Part shown: positions 1-5,393 of the stretch, in pieces
How the letters are laid out: every line of letters starts with the position of its first letter
Position numbering within the stretch: the stretch's first letter is position 1
Assembly (NCBI GenBank): GCA_002376965.1
Contig: DFOV01000235.1
Span: forward strand, 1-5,393
DNA: 5,393 bases
Source of the DNA: Gammaproteobacteria bacterium UBA3532
Lineage (GTDB): Bacteria > Pseudomonadota > Gammaproteobacteria > Enterobacterales > UBA3532
Reading direction: 5' to 3'
Notes under the pieces: generated by a model
The model's input: only the letters and a program-made list of their open reading frames with translations
What the model was told of the DNA's origin: nothing
Databases searched by the model: none
Position numbers and translations under genes: made by a program

Positions 1-480
1 CATTCGAATGGCTACTCACTGATTCGTAAGATACTGGAAGTCAGTCAGTCTGACACTTCACAAGAATTTGAAGGAAAAACCCTGGGGCAAACCCTGTTAG
101 AGCCAACCACTATCTATACCAAAGCGGTACTGGGAGTATTAAAAGAAGTCCCAGTTCATGCTATTTCGCATATTACTGGCGGCGGCCTGTATGAAAATGT
201 CCCAAGAGTGTTGCCGGACTACACCAATGCCATTATCGATACCAGCTCTTGGCAGTGGCCCCCAATCTTTAGTTGGCTGCAACAAAAAGGCAATGTCGAT
301 ACCCATGAAATGTATCGCACTTTCAACTGTGGCATTGGTATGATTGTTTGCGTATCGAAGTCCTGGGTTGAAGATGCGCTGGAAGAATTCTCCAAACAAG
401 GCCAACCAGCCTTTGTCATGGGACATATAGAAAAATCCGATAGTGAAAAGCCAGAGGTTATTCTTCAGGGAGCAGGCTAA
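1..480 (+). CDS. purM: Phosphoribosylformylglycinamidine cyclo-ligase (AIR synthetase), C-terminal part
   Basis: PurM makes 5-aminoimidazole ribonucleotide from FGAM with ATP, the fifth step of de novo purine synthesis, in the cytoplasm. The window opens inside the gene: 159 codons and a TAA stop are visible, a little under half of the roughly 345-residue family length, so the N-terminal half lies upstream. The visible part begins with HSNGYSLIRK, the family's conserved motif near the start of the C-terminal domain. The glycine-rich stretch HITGGGLYENVPRVLP follows at about residues 56-71 of the fragment, and TFNCGIGMIV comes later; both are strongly conserved in PurM. The reading frame is open from base 1 with no breaks. 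The stop shares its last base with the purN start (TAATG), which points to translational coupling of consecutive purine enzymes. The truncation is only the window edge. Identification is by recalled family motifs. Confidence 0.97.
   Translation, partial: HSNGYSLIRKILEVSQSDTSQEFEGKTLGQTLLEPTTIYTKAVLGVLKEVPVHAISHITGGGLYENVPRVLPDYTNAIIDTSSWQWPPIFSWLQQKGNVDTHEMYRTFNCGIGMIVCVSKSWVEDALEEFSKQGQPAFVMGHIEKSDSEKPEVILQGAG
467..472 (+). promoter_or_regulatory. Ribosome binding site for purN, inside the end of purM
   Basis: AGGGAG lies 7 nt before the ATG at 480, within the last codons of purM. It supports the ATG at 480 as the purN start, although the PurN family fold begins only about five residues later (INIVILISGNGSN). 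Confidence 0.75.
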
Positions 481-1133
481 TGTACGGCAGTAAAATCAAT
501 ATTGTCATTCTTATCTCAGGCAACGGCAGTAACATGCAATCGATTGTCGATGCTTGCCAAACCAAAAAGATTAATGGTGAAGTAGCTGCGGTTATCAGCA
601 ACCGCCCCAATGCCCATGGCCTGACCAGAGCCTTAAAAGCCCGAGTTCCAGGCTATTTGCTGGATCATACCGGATATGATACCCGCGAATCCTATGATCG
701 CTCCCTGATTCAACTTATTGACCGCTTCTCGCCCGACCTTGTTGTCCTAGCTGGTTTTATGCGCATACTTAGTCCAGGCTTTGTGAATCACTACGCTGGG
801 CGACTGATTAATATCCACCCATCACTACTGCCCAAATATACGGGGCTACATACCCACCGTCGCGTATTGGAAAGCGGGGATACTTTTCATGGCAGCTCTG
901 TTCACTTTGTCACAGAAGAGCTAGATGGTGGGCCGATTATCGCTCAACGCAAACTTAAGATAGAACCCGAAGACACAGAAGATACGCTTACCGATAAAAT
1001 CAAAGCGCTGGAACACCAACTTTATCCTGAAGTTGTCGGCTGGTTTTCTCAAGGCCGCCTTTCCATGCGCGACAATCAGGCACTAATGGATGGACAACCG
1101 ATACTCTCAGCGGCGATGGCCGTTACTCCTTAG
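480..1133 (+). CDS. purN: Phosphoribosylglycinamide formyltransferase (GAR transformylase)
   Basis: PurN transfers a formyl group from 10-formyltetrahydrofolate to GAR to give FGAR, the third step of purine synthesis. The 217-residue product is complete and close to the E. coli length of 212; the extra residues are a short N-terminal extension of about five residues. Visible motifs are the phosphate-binding loop ISGNGSN (residues 12-18), VVLAGFMRILSP (88-99), NIHPSLLPKY (111-120), and HFVTEELDGGPII (142-154). By alignment with E. coli PurN (N106, H108, D144) the catalytic residues are N111, H113 and D149, all present. Where E. coli has PKYPGLHTH this protein has PKYTGLHTH. The ATG overlaps the purM TAA by one base and has a good ribosome binding site. 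The last 44 nt are also read in another frame as the start of the next gene. Folate-dependent PurN, rather than ATP-grasp PurT, is clear. Confidence 0.98.
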   Translation: MYGSKINIVILISGNGSNMQSIVDACQTKKINGEVAAVISNRPNAHGLTRALKARVPGYLLDHTGYDTRESYDRSLIQLIDRFSPDLVVLAGFMRILSPGFVNHYAGRLINIHPSLLPKYTGLHTHRRVLESGDTFHGSSVHFVTEELDGGPIIAQRKLKIEPEDTEDTLTDKIKALEHQLYPEVVGWFSQGRLSMRDNQALMDGQPILSAAMAVTP

Positions 1134-1893
1134 CCCACTTCTGTTATTCAGCATGGCACAATCAAGCTATGCTGAATCGACTAACCTTGCTGAATCGGCC
1201 AACCTTGCTAAAGCGGCTTCAAAGAGCGAGCCGCCTCCCTATCTCCGCGCTTTTGATGCGACCTACAAGATTGGCCGTGGCTCTTTCGACCTCGGAAAAG
1301 CCAGCCGCAAGCTATATCAGCAACCAGACGGCCAATTTGTGTATCGCTCCATCACCGATGCCAGTTACCTGTTTTTAAAAGATTACCGCGAAGAATATTG
1401 CTTGTTCACCGCCAACAGTGAAAACCAGCTGGCTTTCGATGAATATAAAATAACCATCGATGGCTTTCGCAAGGACGCAGCGTGGGGCAGGCAGTTCGAC
1501 TATGACAACAAGCTGCTATTGCCCACGGGAGACGCCGAGAAAAAATTGCCTCTCAGCAACAACAGCACAACACCGCTATGCCAGAGCCTGCTTCTAAAAA
1601 AGTCACTGCATGATAAAACTCTAGCAGCAGGTAACGCCGTCACATTTAATGTCGCAAAAGAAAGCAAGTTGCGTCAATACGTGTTTAAGTACGTTAAAGA
1701 CGAAACTATCGTAGTCAACGAAGTCAGCTATGCAACTCACCATGTGACAATTTCGCGTAAAGACCGTGAGTCCCACATCTGGTTTGCCTATGATCACCAA
1801 CTAATACCAGTAAAGATGGTGCAATATCGAGATGGCGACGAAAATTATCATCTTGAAATTGATGCTATTTCGTACCCAAAAGCAACTAAATAG
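1090..1893 (+). CDS. Secreted DUF3108-family protein of unknown function
   Basis: A 267-residue protein with a clear Sec signal peptide: basic n-region (MDNRYSQRR), hydrophobic core WPLLLSPLLLF, and probable signal peptidase I cleavage after SYA (residue 28). There is no lipobox and no later membrane segment, so a soluble periplasmic location is inferred. The mature part begins with a short repetitive linker (about 28-50) and then a beta-rich domain (FDATYKIGRGSFDLG at 54-68 to the C-terminus). The WFAYDHQLIPVKMVQYRDGDENYHLEI stretch (231-257) resembles the C-terminal signature of DUF3108. Cysteines at 104 and 164 could form a disulfide. The biochemical role is not known. A DUF3108 gene directly after purN is a recurrent arrangement in Pseudomonas and relatives. 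The ATG at 1090 lies 44 nt inside purN with only a weak upstream CAGG, so coupling is likely. The next in-frame ATG (1153) would remove the signal peptide, which argues for 1090. The DUF3108 assignment is from memory of family features, not a search. Confidence 0.82.
   Translation: MDNRYSQRRWPLLLSPLLLFSMAQSSYAESTNLAESANLAKAASKSEPPPYLRAFDATYKIGRGSFDLGKASRKLYQQPDGQFVYRSITDASYLFLKDYREEYCLFTANSENQLAFDEYKITIDGFRKDAAWGRQFDYDNKLLLPTGDAEKKLPLSNNSTTPLCQSLLLKKSLHDKTLAAGNAVTFNVAKESKLRQYVFKYVKDETIVVNEVSYATHHVTISRKDRESHIWFAYDHQLIPVKMVQYRDGDENYHLEIDAISYPKATK
1171..1217 (+). repeat. 18-bp tandem repeat within the DUF3108 gene
   Basis: Two adjacent 18-bp units (1171-1188 and 1189-1206) agree at 16 of 18 positions. 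A partial third unit of 11 bp follows (1207-1217, two mismatches). Translated, they give AESTNL-AESANL-AKAA (residues 28-42), so the repeat is in frame and starts at the predicted signal-peptide cleavage point. It acts as a low-complexity linker before the folded domain. In-frame multiples of three would allow copy-number change without a frameshift. Confidence 0.85.
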
Positions 1894-1911
1894 CTTTAGA
1901 GCCAAACTATC

Positions 1912-2037
1912 GGTATATCGCTGAGTGGCTGGATGTTTCTGAAGCAAATATCTGCTGCATGGATGCAGCAGTTAAGCCATCAGGGATGATTTCACGGCGT
2001 TTTGCGCAAGAAACATCCAGCCACTCAGCGATATACC
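1912..2037. repeat. 126-bp palindromic intergenic element with 29-bp perfect inverted arms
   Basis: The arms at 1912-1940 and 2009-2037 are perfect reverse complements over 29 bp (beginning GGTATATCGCTG and ending in GATGTTTCT on the left). They flank a 68-bp core that carries its own hairpins. The element sits in the 161-bp gap between two convergent operons (DUF3108 gene ending at 1893, dcd ending at 2055), so both transcripts would run into it and could form a very stable stem. There is no T-tract after either arm, so it is not a classic intrinsic terminator, though it could protect 3' ends. Its size and position recall ERIC-like or MITE-like repeats, but it does not match the ERIC core I know. 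No clear target-site duplication is visible next to the arms. No transposase is encoded. The inverted repeat is seen directly; mobility is inference. Confidence 0.9.
1952..1971. repeat. Inner hairpin of the palindromic element
   Basis: CTGCTGCAT and ATGCAGCAG form a perfect 9-bp stem with only GG between, so the real loop is probably slightly larger. A second, weaker hairpin follows (ATCA at 1978-1981, GGGA loop, TGAT at 1986-1989). Both centre on a GGATG motif (CATGGATG, then CAGGGATG). The inner hairpins make the core a nested palindrome within the 29-bp arms. Confidence 0.8.
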
Positions 2038-2054
2038 CAGCATTAGCCCAGACG

Positions 2055-2624
2055 TTACGTTTTAGGTAAGGTAACGCCAGTTTGCCCCTGATATTTACCA
2101 CCACGATCTTTGTAAGACTGCTCACATACTTCGTCAGACTCATAAAATAGCATCTGAGCCACGCCCTCATTGGCATAGATTTTTGCAGGCAATGGCGTAG
2201 TATTCGAAAACTCCAAAGTAACATGCCCTTCCCACTCAGGCTCAAGCGGCGTGACATTAACGATAATGCCACAACGGGCATAAGTCGACTTACCTAAACA
2301 GACGGTTAACACATTGCGTGGGATCTTGAAATATTCGACCGTGCGAGCTAAAGCGAATGAGTTTGGCGGGATAATACAGATGTCAGATTCCACATCGACA
2401 AAACTGGCATCATCAAAATTCTTTGGATCGACAACGGCTGAATTGATATTGGTGAAGATCTTAAACTCACGCGAGCAACGCACATCATAGCCATAACTTG
2501 ACGTGCCGTAAGAAACCAAACGCTCACCAGACTCACTATAGCGAACCTGCCCAGGTTCAAATGGACTGATCATGCCCTGTTCAGCAGCCATGCGGCGGAT
2601 CCACTTATCGGATTTAATCGTCAT
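2055..2624 (-). CDS. dcd: dCTP deaminase
   Basis: Dcd deaminates dCTP to dUTP, which dUTPase then converts to dUMP for thymidylate synthesis; it is cytoplasmic and usually a homotrimer. The 189-residue product is full length, close to 188-193 in relatives. It begins [19 protein letters not shown], the start typical of the Pseudomonas-type protein. Visible motifs are SSYGYDVR (42-49), [12 protein letters not shown] (84-95), [12 protein letters not shown] (109-120), [11 protein letters not shown] (131-141) with the catalytic glutamate at E138, and the C-terminal nucleotide-binding tail [11 protein letters not shown] (177-187). An upstream in-frame ATG at 2675 exists but lies inside mrp. The ATG at 2624 is preferred because it has a good ribosome binding site and matches the family N-terminus. 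The gene begins 10 nt after the mrp stop and must share its transcript. It ends 18 nt from the palindromic element. Whether it also has dUTPase activity, as some archaeal relatives do, cannot be told here. Confidence 0.97.
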   Translation of the reverse strand: MTIKSDKWIRRMAAEQGMISPFEPGQVRYSESGERLVSYGTSSYGYDVRCSREFKIFTNINSAVVDPKNFDDASFVDVESDICIIPPNSFALARTVEYFKIPRNVLTVCLGKSTYARCGIIVNVTPLEPEWEGHVTLEFSNTTPLPAKIYANEGVAQMLFYESDEVCEQSYKDRGGKYQGQTGVTLPKT

Positions 2625-2627
2625 TGT

Positions 2628-2633
2628 CTCTCC
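2628..2633 (-). promoter_or_regulatory. Ribosome binding site for dcd
   Basis: On the minus strand GGAGAG lies 3 nt before the ATG at 2624 (core GGAG about 5 nt away) and immediately after the mrp TGA. It decides the 2624 start over the in-frame ATG at 2675 and fits translational coupling with mrp. Confidence 0.75.
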
Positions 2634-2634
2634 A

Positions 2635-3723
2635 TCAATCGTTGGTAATAGTAATGGTGGGAATTTTTGCGGCAAAGCGCGGTTCGCTGGCCAGAGAAGC
2701 CGCCGCAGTCACAGCAACCTCACGATATAAAATTGCTTCAGGGCTTTCGGGATCTGCCGCTACCGTTGGTGTACCGCTATCCGCCAGCTCACGAATACTT
2801 AGCGACAATGGCAAGGCGCCAAGAAATCTAACCTGATGCTGTGCAGCTAAGCGTTCACCACCACCCCGACCAAAGATATGCTCTTCATGACCGCAGTTTT
2901 TACATATATGCACTGCCATGTTTTCCACAACACCAAGCACAGGCACCTTCACTTTTTCGAACATATGAATGCCTTTCAGAGCATCAGCCAAAGCAATATC
3001 CTGAGGCGTAGTTACCACCACCGCCGCCGTCAATGGAACATTTTGCGATAGTGTCAGCTGAATATCACCAGTCCCCGGAGGCAGGTCGACAATCAAATAA
3101 TCCAGGTTATCCCAGCGCGTGTCATTGATCAGCTGCTGTAAAGCACCGCTGGCCATAGGTCCCCGCCATACCATCGCCTGTTCAGGCTCGACTAAATAGC
3201 CGATAGACATAGATTGAATGCCATGCGCTACAACCGGCTCTATACTTTTCTGATCTTTTGACTCAGGGCGTTGCTTTGCGGCCCCCAACATAATTGGCTG
3301 GCTAGGGCCATAAATATCTGCATCAAGAATACCAACACGCGCTCCTTCATGATGAAGCGCCAGAGCCAGGTTAACAGCGGTGGTAGACTTACCAACGCCT
3401 CCTTTGCCCGACGCCACGGCAATAATATTCTTGATACCTTCCCGCGGTTCGCCACTTTTGCCTTGAGGAGCATGAGTGGCCACTTTCCACGAAAACTCCA
3501 CCGCCACCTTTGCCGCACCAATGCTATGCAGCGTTTGCTCAATATTGGTCTGCCATTGTTTCGCTATTTGCTTGCAAGGAAACCCAGTATGAATGGCAAC
3601 ATGGACATTATCGCCATCAAGCGTCAATGTCTGAATATTATCTTTTGATAGTCGCCCCTCAAATGGCGGCACAACAAACGCTTCAACCAGCGCTTGCTCG
3701 ATCGATTCAACGGCTAAAGCCAT
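2635..3723 (-). CDS. apbC: Iron-sulfur cluster carrier ATPase Mrp/ApbC
   Basis: Mrp/ApbC is a cytoplasmic P-loop NTPase of the MinD/ParA-like group that binds an Fe-S cluster at a dimer interface and passes it to apoproteins. The 362-residue product is near the E. coli length of 369. The N-terminal 80 or so residues form a diverged DUF59/MIP18-like domain, without the DPE-type acidic motif, as in the E. coli protein. The ATPase part has the deviant Walker [11 protein letters not shown] (105-114), [15 protein letters not shown] (132-146), [10 protein letters not shown] (183-192), [16 protein letters not shown] (210-225) and [11 protein letters not shown] (238-248). The cluster-binding CxxC is C274-C277 in [20 protein letters not shown]. 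The ATG at 3723 follows GAGGAA; an in-frame TTG four codons upstream (3735) is less likely because it overlaps that site. It is divergent from metG, as in E. coli, and heads an operon with dcd. Confidence 0.97.
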   Translation of the reverse strand: MALAVESIEQALVEAFVVPPFEGRLSKDNIQTLTLDGDNVHVAIHTGFPCKQIAKQWQTNIEQTLHSIGAAKVAVEFSWKVATHAPQGKSGEPREGIKNIIAVASGKGGVGKSTTAVNLALALHHEGARVGILDADIYGPSQPIMLGAAKQRPESKDQKSIEPVVAHGIQSMSIGYLVEPEQAMVWRGPMASGALQQLINDTRWDNLDYLIVDLPPGTGDIQLTLSQNVPLTAAVVVTTPQDIALADALKGIHMFEKVKVPVLGVVENMAVHICKNCGHEEHIFGRGGGERLAAQHQVRFLGALPLSLSIRELADSGTPTVAADPESPEAILYREVAVTAAASLASEPRFAAKIPTITITND

Positions 3724-3727
3724 AGCA

Positions 3728-3733
3728 TTCCTC
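3728..3733 (-). promoter_or_regulatory. Ribosome binding site for apbC
   Basis: On the minus strand GAGGAA sits about 5 nt before the ATG at 3723. It favours this ATG over the in-frame TTG at 3735, whose codon touches the same purine-rich site. Confidence 0.7.
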
Positions 3734-3809
3734 AACGGTCTATTTTTGCGCAGAGTTTAGCATGGGGGAGTAAATAAAGAAATCGAGCGCGCTGGCGTTG
3801 ATTTGATCG

Positions 3810-3838
3810 CTGACAGAATAGACAAGATCCGGTATAGT
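3810..3838 (+). promoter_or_regulatory. Predicted sigma70 promoter for metG
   Basis: CTGACA (3810-3815, five of six matches to the -35 consensus) and TATAGT (3833-3838, five of six to the -10) are separated by 17 nt, the ideal spacing. Transcription would start near 3845, giving a leader of about 100 nt before the metG GTG. The promoter lies in the 224-bp divergent region shared with apbC. I see no equally good promoter facing apbC. This is a consensus match by eye, not an experimental site. Confidence 0.6.
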
Positions 3839-3936
3839 TGCGCCTTTGAATTTCATGCCTGAATGTCGCCTGAGAAACCATGAGATAACGGCGGTTTGAC
3901 TGTTCCCTAGGCACCTAAAAAAACGAACTTAACGAT

Positions 3937-3942
3937 GAGGAT
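3937..3942 (+). promoter_or_regulatory. Ribosome binding site deciding the GTG start of metG
   Basis: GAGGAT, with the GAGG core ending 7 nt before the GTG at 3948, is the only good site here. The TGA at 3936-3938, in the metG frame, overlaps it, so translation of MetG cannot begin further upstream. Confidence 0.8.
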
Positions 3943-3947
3943 CCACC

Positions 3948-5393
3948 GTGCGAAATATACTCGTCACCAGCGCCTTACCTTATGCCAATGGCCCCATTCA
4001 TCTTGGCCATATGCTTGAATATATTCAGACCGATATTTGGGTTCGATATCAGAAGATGGCTGGCAACGCCTGCTACTATGTATGCGCTGATGATGCACAC
4101 GGTACGCCGATTATGCTGAAGGCTCAGCAGCTGGGCTTAACTCCAGAGCAACTCATCGAGCAAACCCATCAAGAACACGCCACGGATTTCTCCGATTTCC
4201 ATATTGGCTTCGATAACTATTACTCAACGCACAGCGATGAAAACCGTGCGTTATCAGAGAAAATTTACACCAGCCTGCTAGATAAAGGCCACATCGAAAC
4301 CAAAACTATTTCGCAACTTTTTGACCCAGAAAAGCAAATGTTTTTGCCGGATCGCTTTGTTAAAGGCGAGTGTCCTCGTTGTGGTGCCAGCGATCAGAAT
4401 GGTGACAACTGTGATGCCTGTGGCGCGACTTACGAACCGACGGACTTAAAAAATCCAGTCTCAGCCATTTCTGGCGCAACGCCGATTGAAAAAGAATCTG
4501 AACATTACTTTTTCAAACTCCAGGACTTTTCGGACATGCTCAAGAGCTGGGGCGATGATAAGCGCTTGCAATCGCAGGTCATCAACAAGCTGAATGAATG
4601 GTTTGAAGCTGGGTTACAGCCTTGGTGTGTTTCACGCGATGCGCCTTACTTTGGTTTTGAGATCCCTGGCAGTGACAATAAGTTCTTTTATGTCTGGCTG
4701 GATGCTCCCATTGGTTATATGGCCAGCTTCAAAAACCTGTGTGATAAAACACCAGGGCTAGATTTTGACGCATTCTGGAACAAGGATTCACAAGCAGAGC
4801 TCTATCACTTTATCGGCAAGGATATCGTTAACTTCCATTGTCTGTTCTGGCCTGCCATGCTTGATGCCAGTGACTACCGCATGCCAACCGCGGTGAATGT
4901 GCATGGCTATGTCACGGTCAATAATGCCAAGATGTCGAAATCACGTGGCACCTTTATTAAAGCCCGAACCTATCTGGATCATTTTAATCCAGAGTACCTG
5001 CGTTATTACTATGCAGCCAAGTTAACCCAGGGCGTCGATGATATTGATCTCAATCTGAGCGACTTTGCCCAACGGGTGAATGCTGACCTGGTCAATAAGG
5101 TGGTCAATATCGCCAGCCGCACCGCTGGCTTCATCGTCAAAAAATTCGATAAAAAGCTATCTGATCAGATCGCCGACCCTGAGCTTTGGAACCAATTTGT
5201 CGAAGCAGGCCCAACCATCGCCGAGCATTACGAAAAACGCGAATACAGCAAGGCCATGCGCGCTATTATGACGCTAGCCGACAAGGCTAACCAATTTGTT
5301 GATAGCGAAGAGCCCTGGGTCAAGATAAAGAATGCCGAGCAAAGCGCCGAAGTGCAGCATATCAGCACCTTCGCGCTCAACCTGTTTAAGGTA
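3948..5393 (+). CDS. metG: Methionyl-tRNA synthetase, N-terminal part
   Basis: MetG is a class Ia aminoacyl-tRNA synthetase that activates methionine with ATP and charges both initiator and elongator tRNA-Met. The window holds 482 codons of a protein that is about 675 residues in E. coli; the rest runs past the right edge. Translation starts at GTG, about six residues shorter than the E. coli N-terminus ([15 protein letters not shown]). The HIGH motif is HLGH (18-21). The connective-peptide zinc knuckle has four cysteines, C142, C145, C155 and C158 (CPRC and CDAC). The KMSKS loop is at 328-332. Residues matching the E. coli anticodon-recognition set N391, R395 and W461 are N387, R391 and W457. 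The missing part would be the end of the anticodon-binding bundle and, if this is the long form, the C-terminal tRNA-binding dimerisation domain. The frame is intact to the last base. Confidence 0.98.
   Translation, partial: MRNILVTSALPYANGPIHLGHMLEYIQTDIWVRYQKMAGNACYYVCADDAHGTPIMLKAQQLGLTPEQLIEQTHQEHATDFSDFHIGFDNYYSTHSDENRALSEKIYTSLLDKGHIETKTISQLFDPEKQMFLPDRFVKGECPRCGASDQNGDNCDACGATYEPTDLKNPVSAISGATPIEKESEHYFFKLQDFSDMLKSWGDDKRLQSQVINKLNEWFEAGLQPWCVSRDAPYFGFEIPGSDNKFFYVWLDAPIGYMASFKNLCDKTPGLDFDAFWNKDSQAELYHFIGKDIVNFHCLFWPAMLDASDYRMPTAVNVHGYVTVNNAKMSKSRGTFIKARTYLDHFNPEYLRYYYAAKLTQGVDDIDLNLSDFAQRVNADLVNKVVNIASRTAGFIVKKFDKKLSDQIADPELWNQFVEAGPTIAEHYEKREYSKAMRAIMTLADKANQFVDSEEPWVKIKNAEQSAEVQHISTFALNLFKV

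Noticed and set aside
139..426. Open frames opposite to or overlapping purM, and similar ones across apbC and metG
   Set aside because: They are shadows of conserved coding sequence with no independent start signals or family motifs.
1912..2037. The palindromic element as a standard intrinsic terminator
   Set aside because: Neither arm is followed by a run of T on its strand, and the element is far longer than usual terminators; kept as a repeat with a possible 3'-end role.
2053..2076. A 6-bp stem (CGTTAC/GTAACG) around the dcd stop codon as a terminator
   Set aside because: The loop is 12 nt, the stem is short, there is no T-tract on the minus strand and it lies mostly within conserved dcd codons.
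1907..2281. A 124-codon open frame on the minus strand covering the palindromic element and the end of dcd
   Set aside because: It overlaps dcd in another frame and reads through the inverted repeat; it has no family resemblance and owes its length to dcd codon use plus the repeat.
3740..3790. A possible minus-strand promoter for apbC (TAAACT as -10 with a TTTCTT-like -35)
   Set aside because: The -10 matches only four of six positions and the -35 two of six; too weak to annotate.
3732..3914. A 60-codon minus-strand frame directly upstream of apbC, ending in its ribosome binding site
   Set aside because: It starts with GTG without a ribosome binding site, lies antisense to the metG promoter and leader, and has no recognisable features. 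A leader peptide for apbC cannot be excluded but is not supported.
3935..4018. A 27-codon frame beginning with ATG at 3935, overlapping the metG start
   Set aside because: There is no ribosome binding site before it and it runs out of frame through conserved MetG codons; chance is the simplest explanation.

Overview
The window reads as ordinary housekeeping chromosome from a gammaproteobacterium. PurM, PurN, Dcd, Mrp/ApbC and MetG all resemble the enterobacterial or pseudomonad proteins closely, and Dcd is of the Pseudomonas-like '[11 protein letters not shown]' type. The combination purM-purN-DUF3108 and dcd-mrp-metG, with moderate GC, would fit a marine Oceanospirillales/Cellvibrionales-type bacterium. 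The genus cannot be fixed from the sequence alone.

Layout. Left block (+ strand, 1-1893): the 3' end of purM, complete purN (start codon overlaps the purM stop), and a complete secreted DUF3108-family protein whose start lies inside purN. These three are packed as one translationally coupled operon. Convergent junction (1894-2054): a 126-bp palindromic element with 29-bp perfect inverted arms and internal hairpins. Middle block (- strand, 2055-3723): mrp (apbC) followed by dcd, 10 nt apart, also one operon. Divergent junction (3724-3947): a 224-bp intergenic region with a good sigma70 promoter facing metG. Right block (+ strand, 3948-5393): metG from a GTG start, running off the window edge.

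How the genes work together. PurM and PurN are enzymes of de novo purine synthesis (AIR and FGAR formation). Dcd supplies dUTP for dTTP synthesis. Mrp is an Fe-S cluster carrier ATPase, and MetG charges tRNA-Met. The divergent mrp/metG pair also occurs in E. coli, and dcd-mrp-metG adjacency is known in Pseudomonas, so the gene order is conserved and not a sign of recent transfer.

I found no defence system, phage, insertion sequence with a transposase, CRISPR array or RNA gene. The one element not explained by ordinary genes is the long palindromic repeat between the convergent operons, which looks like a MITE-like or ERIC-like intergenic repeat. Smaller points of interest are an 18-bp tandem repeat just after the signal peptide of the DUF3108 protein and the 44-nt purN/DUF3108 overlap.
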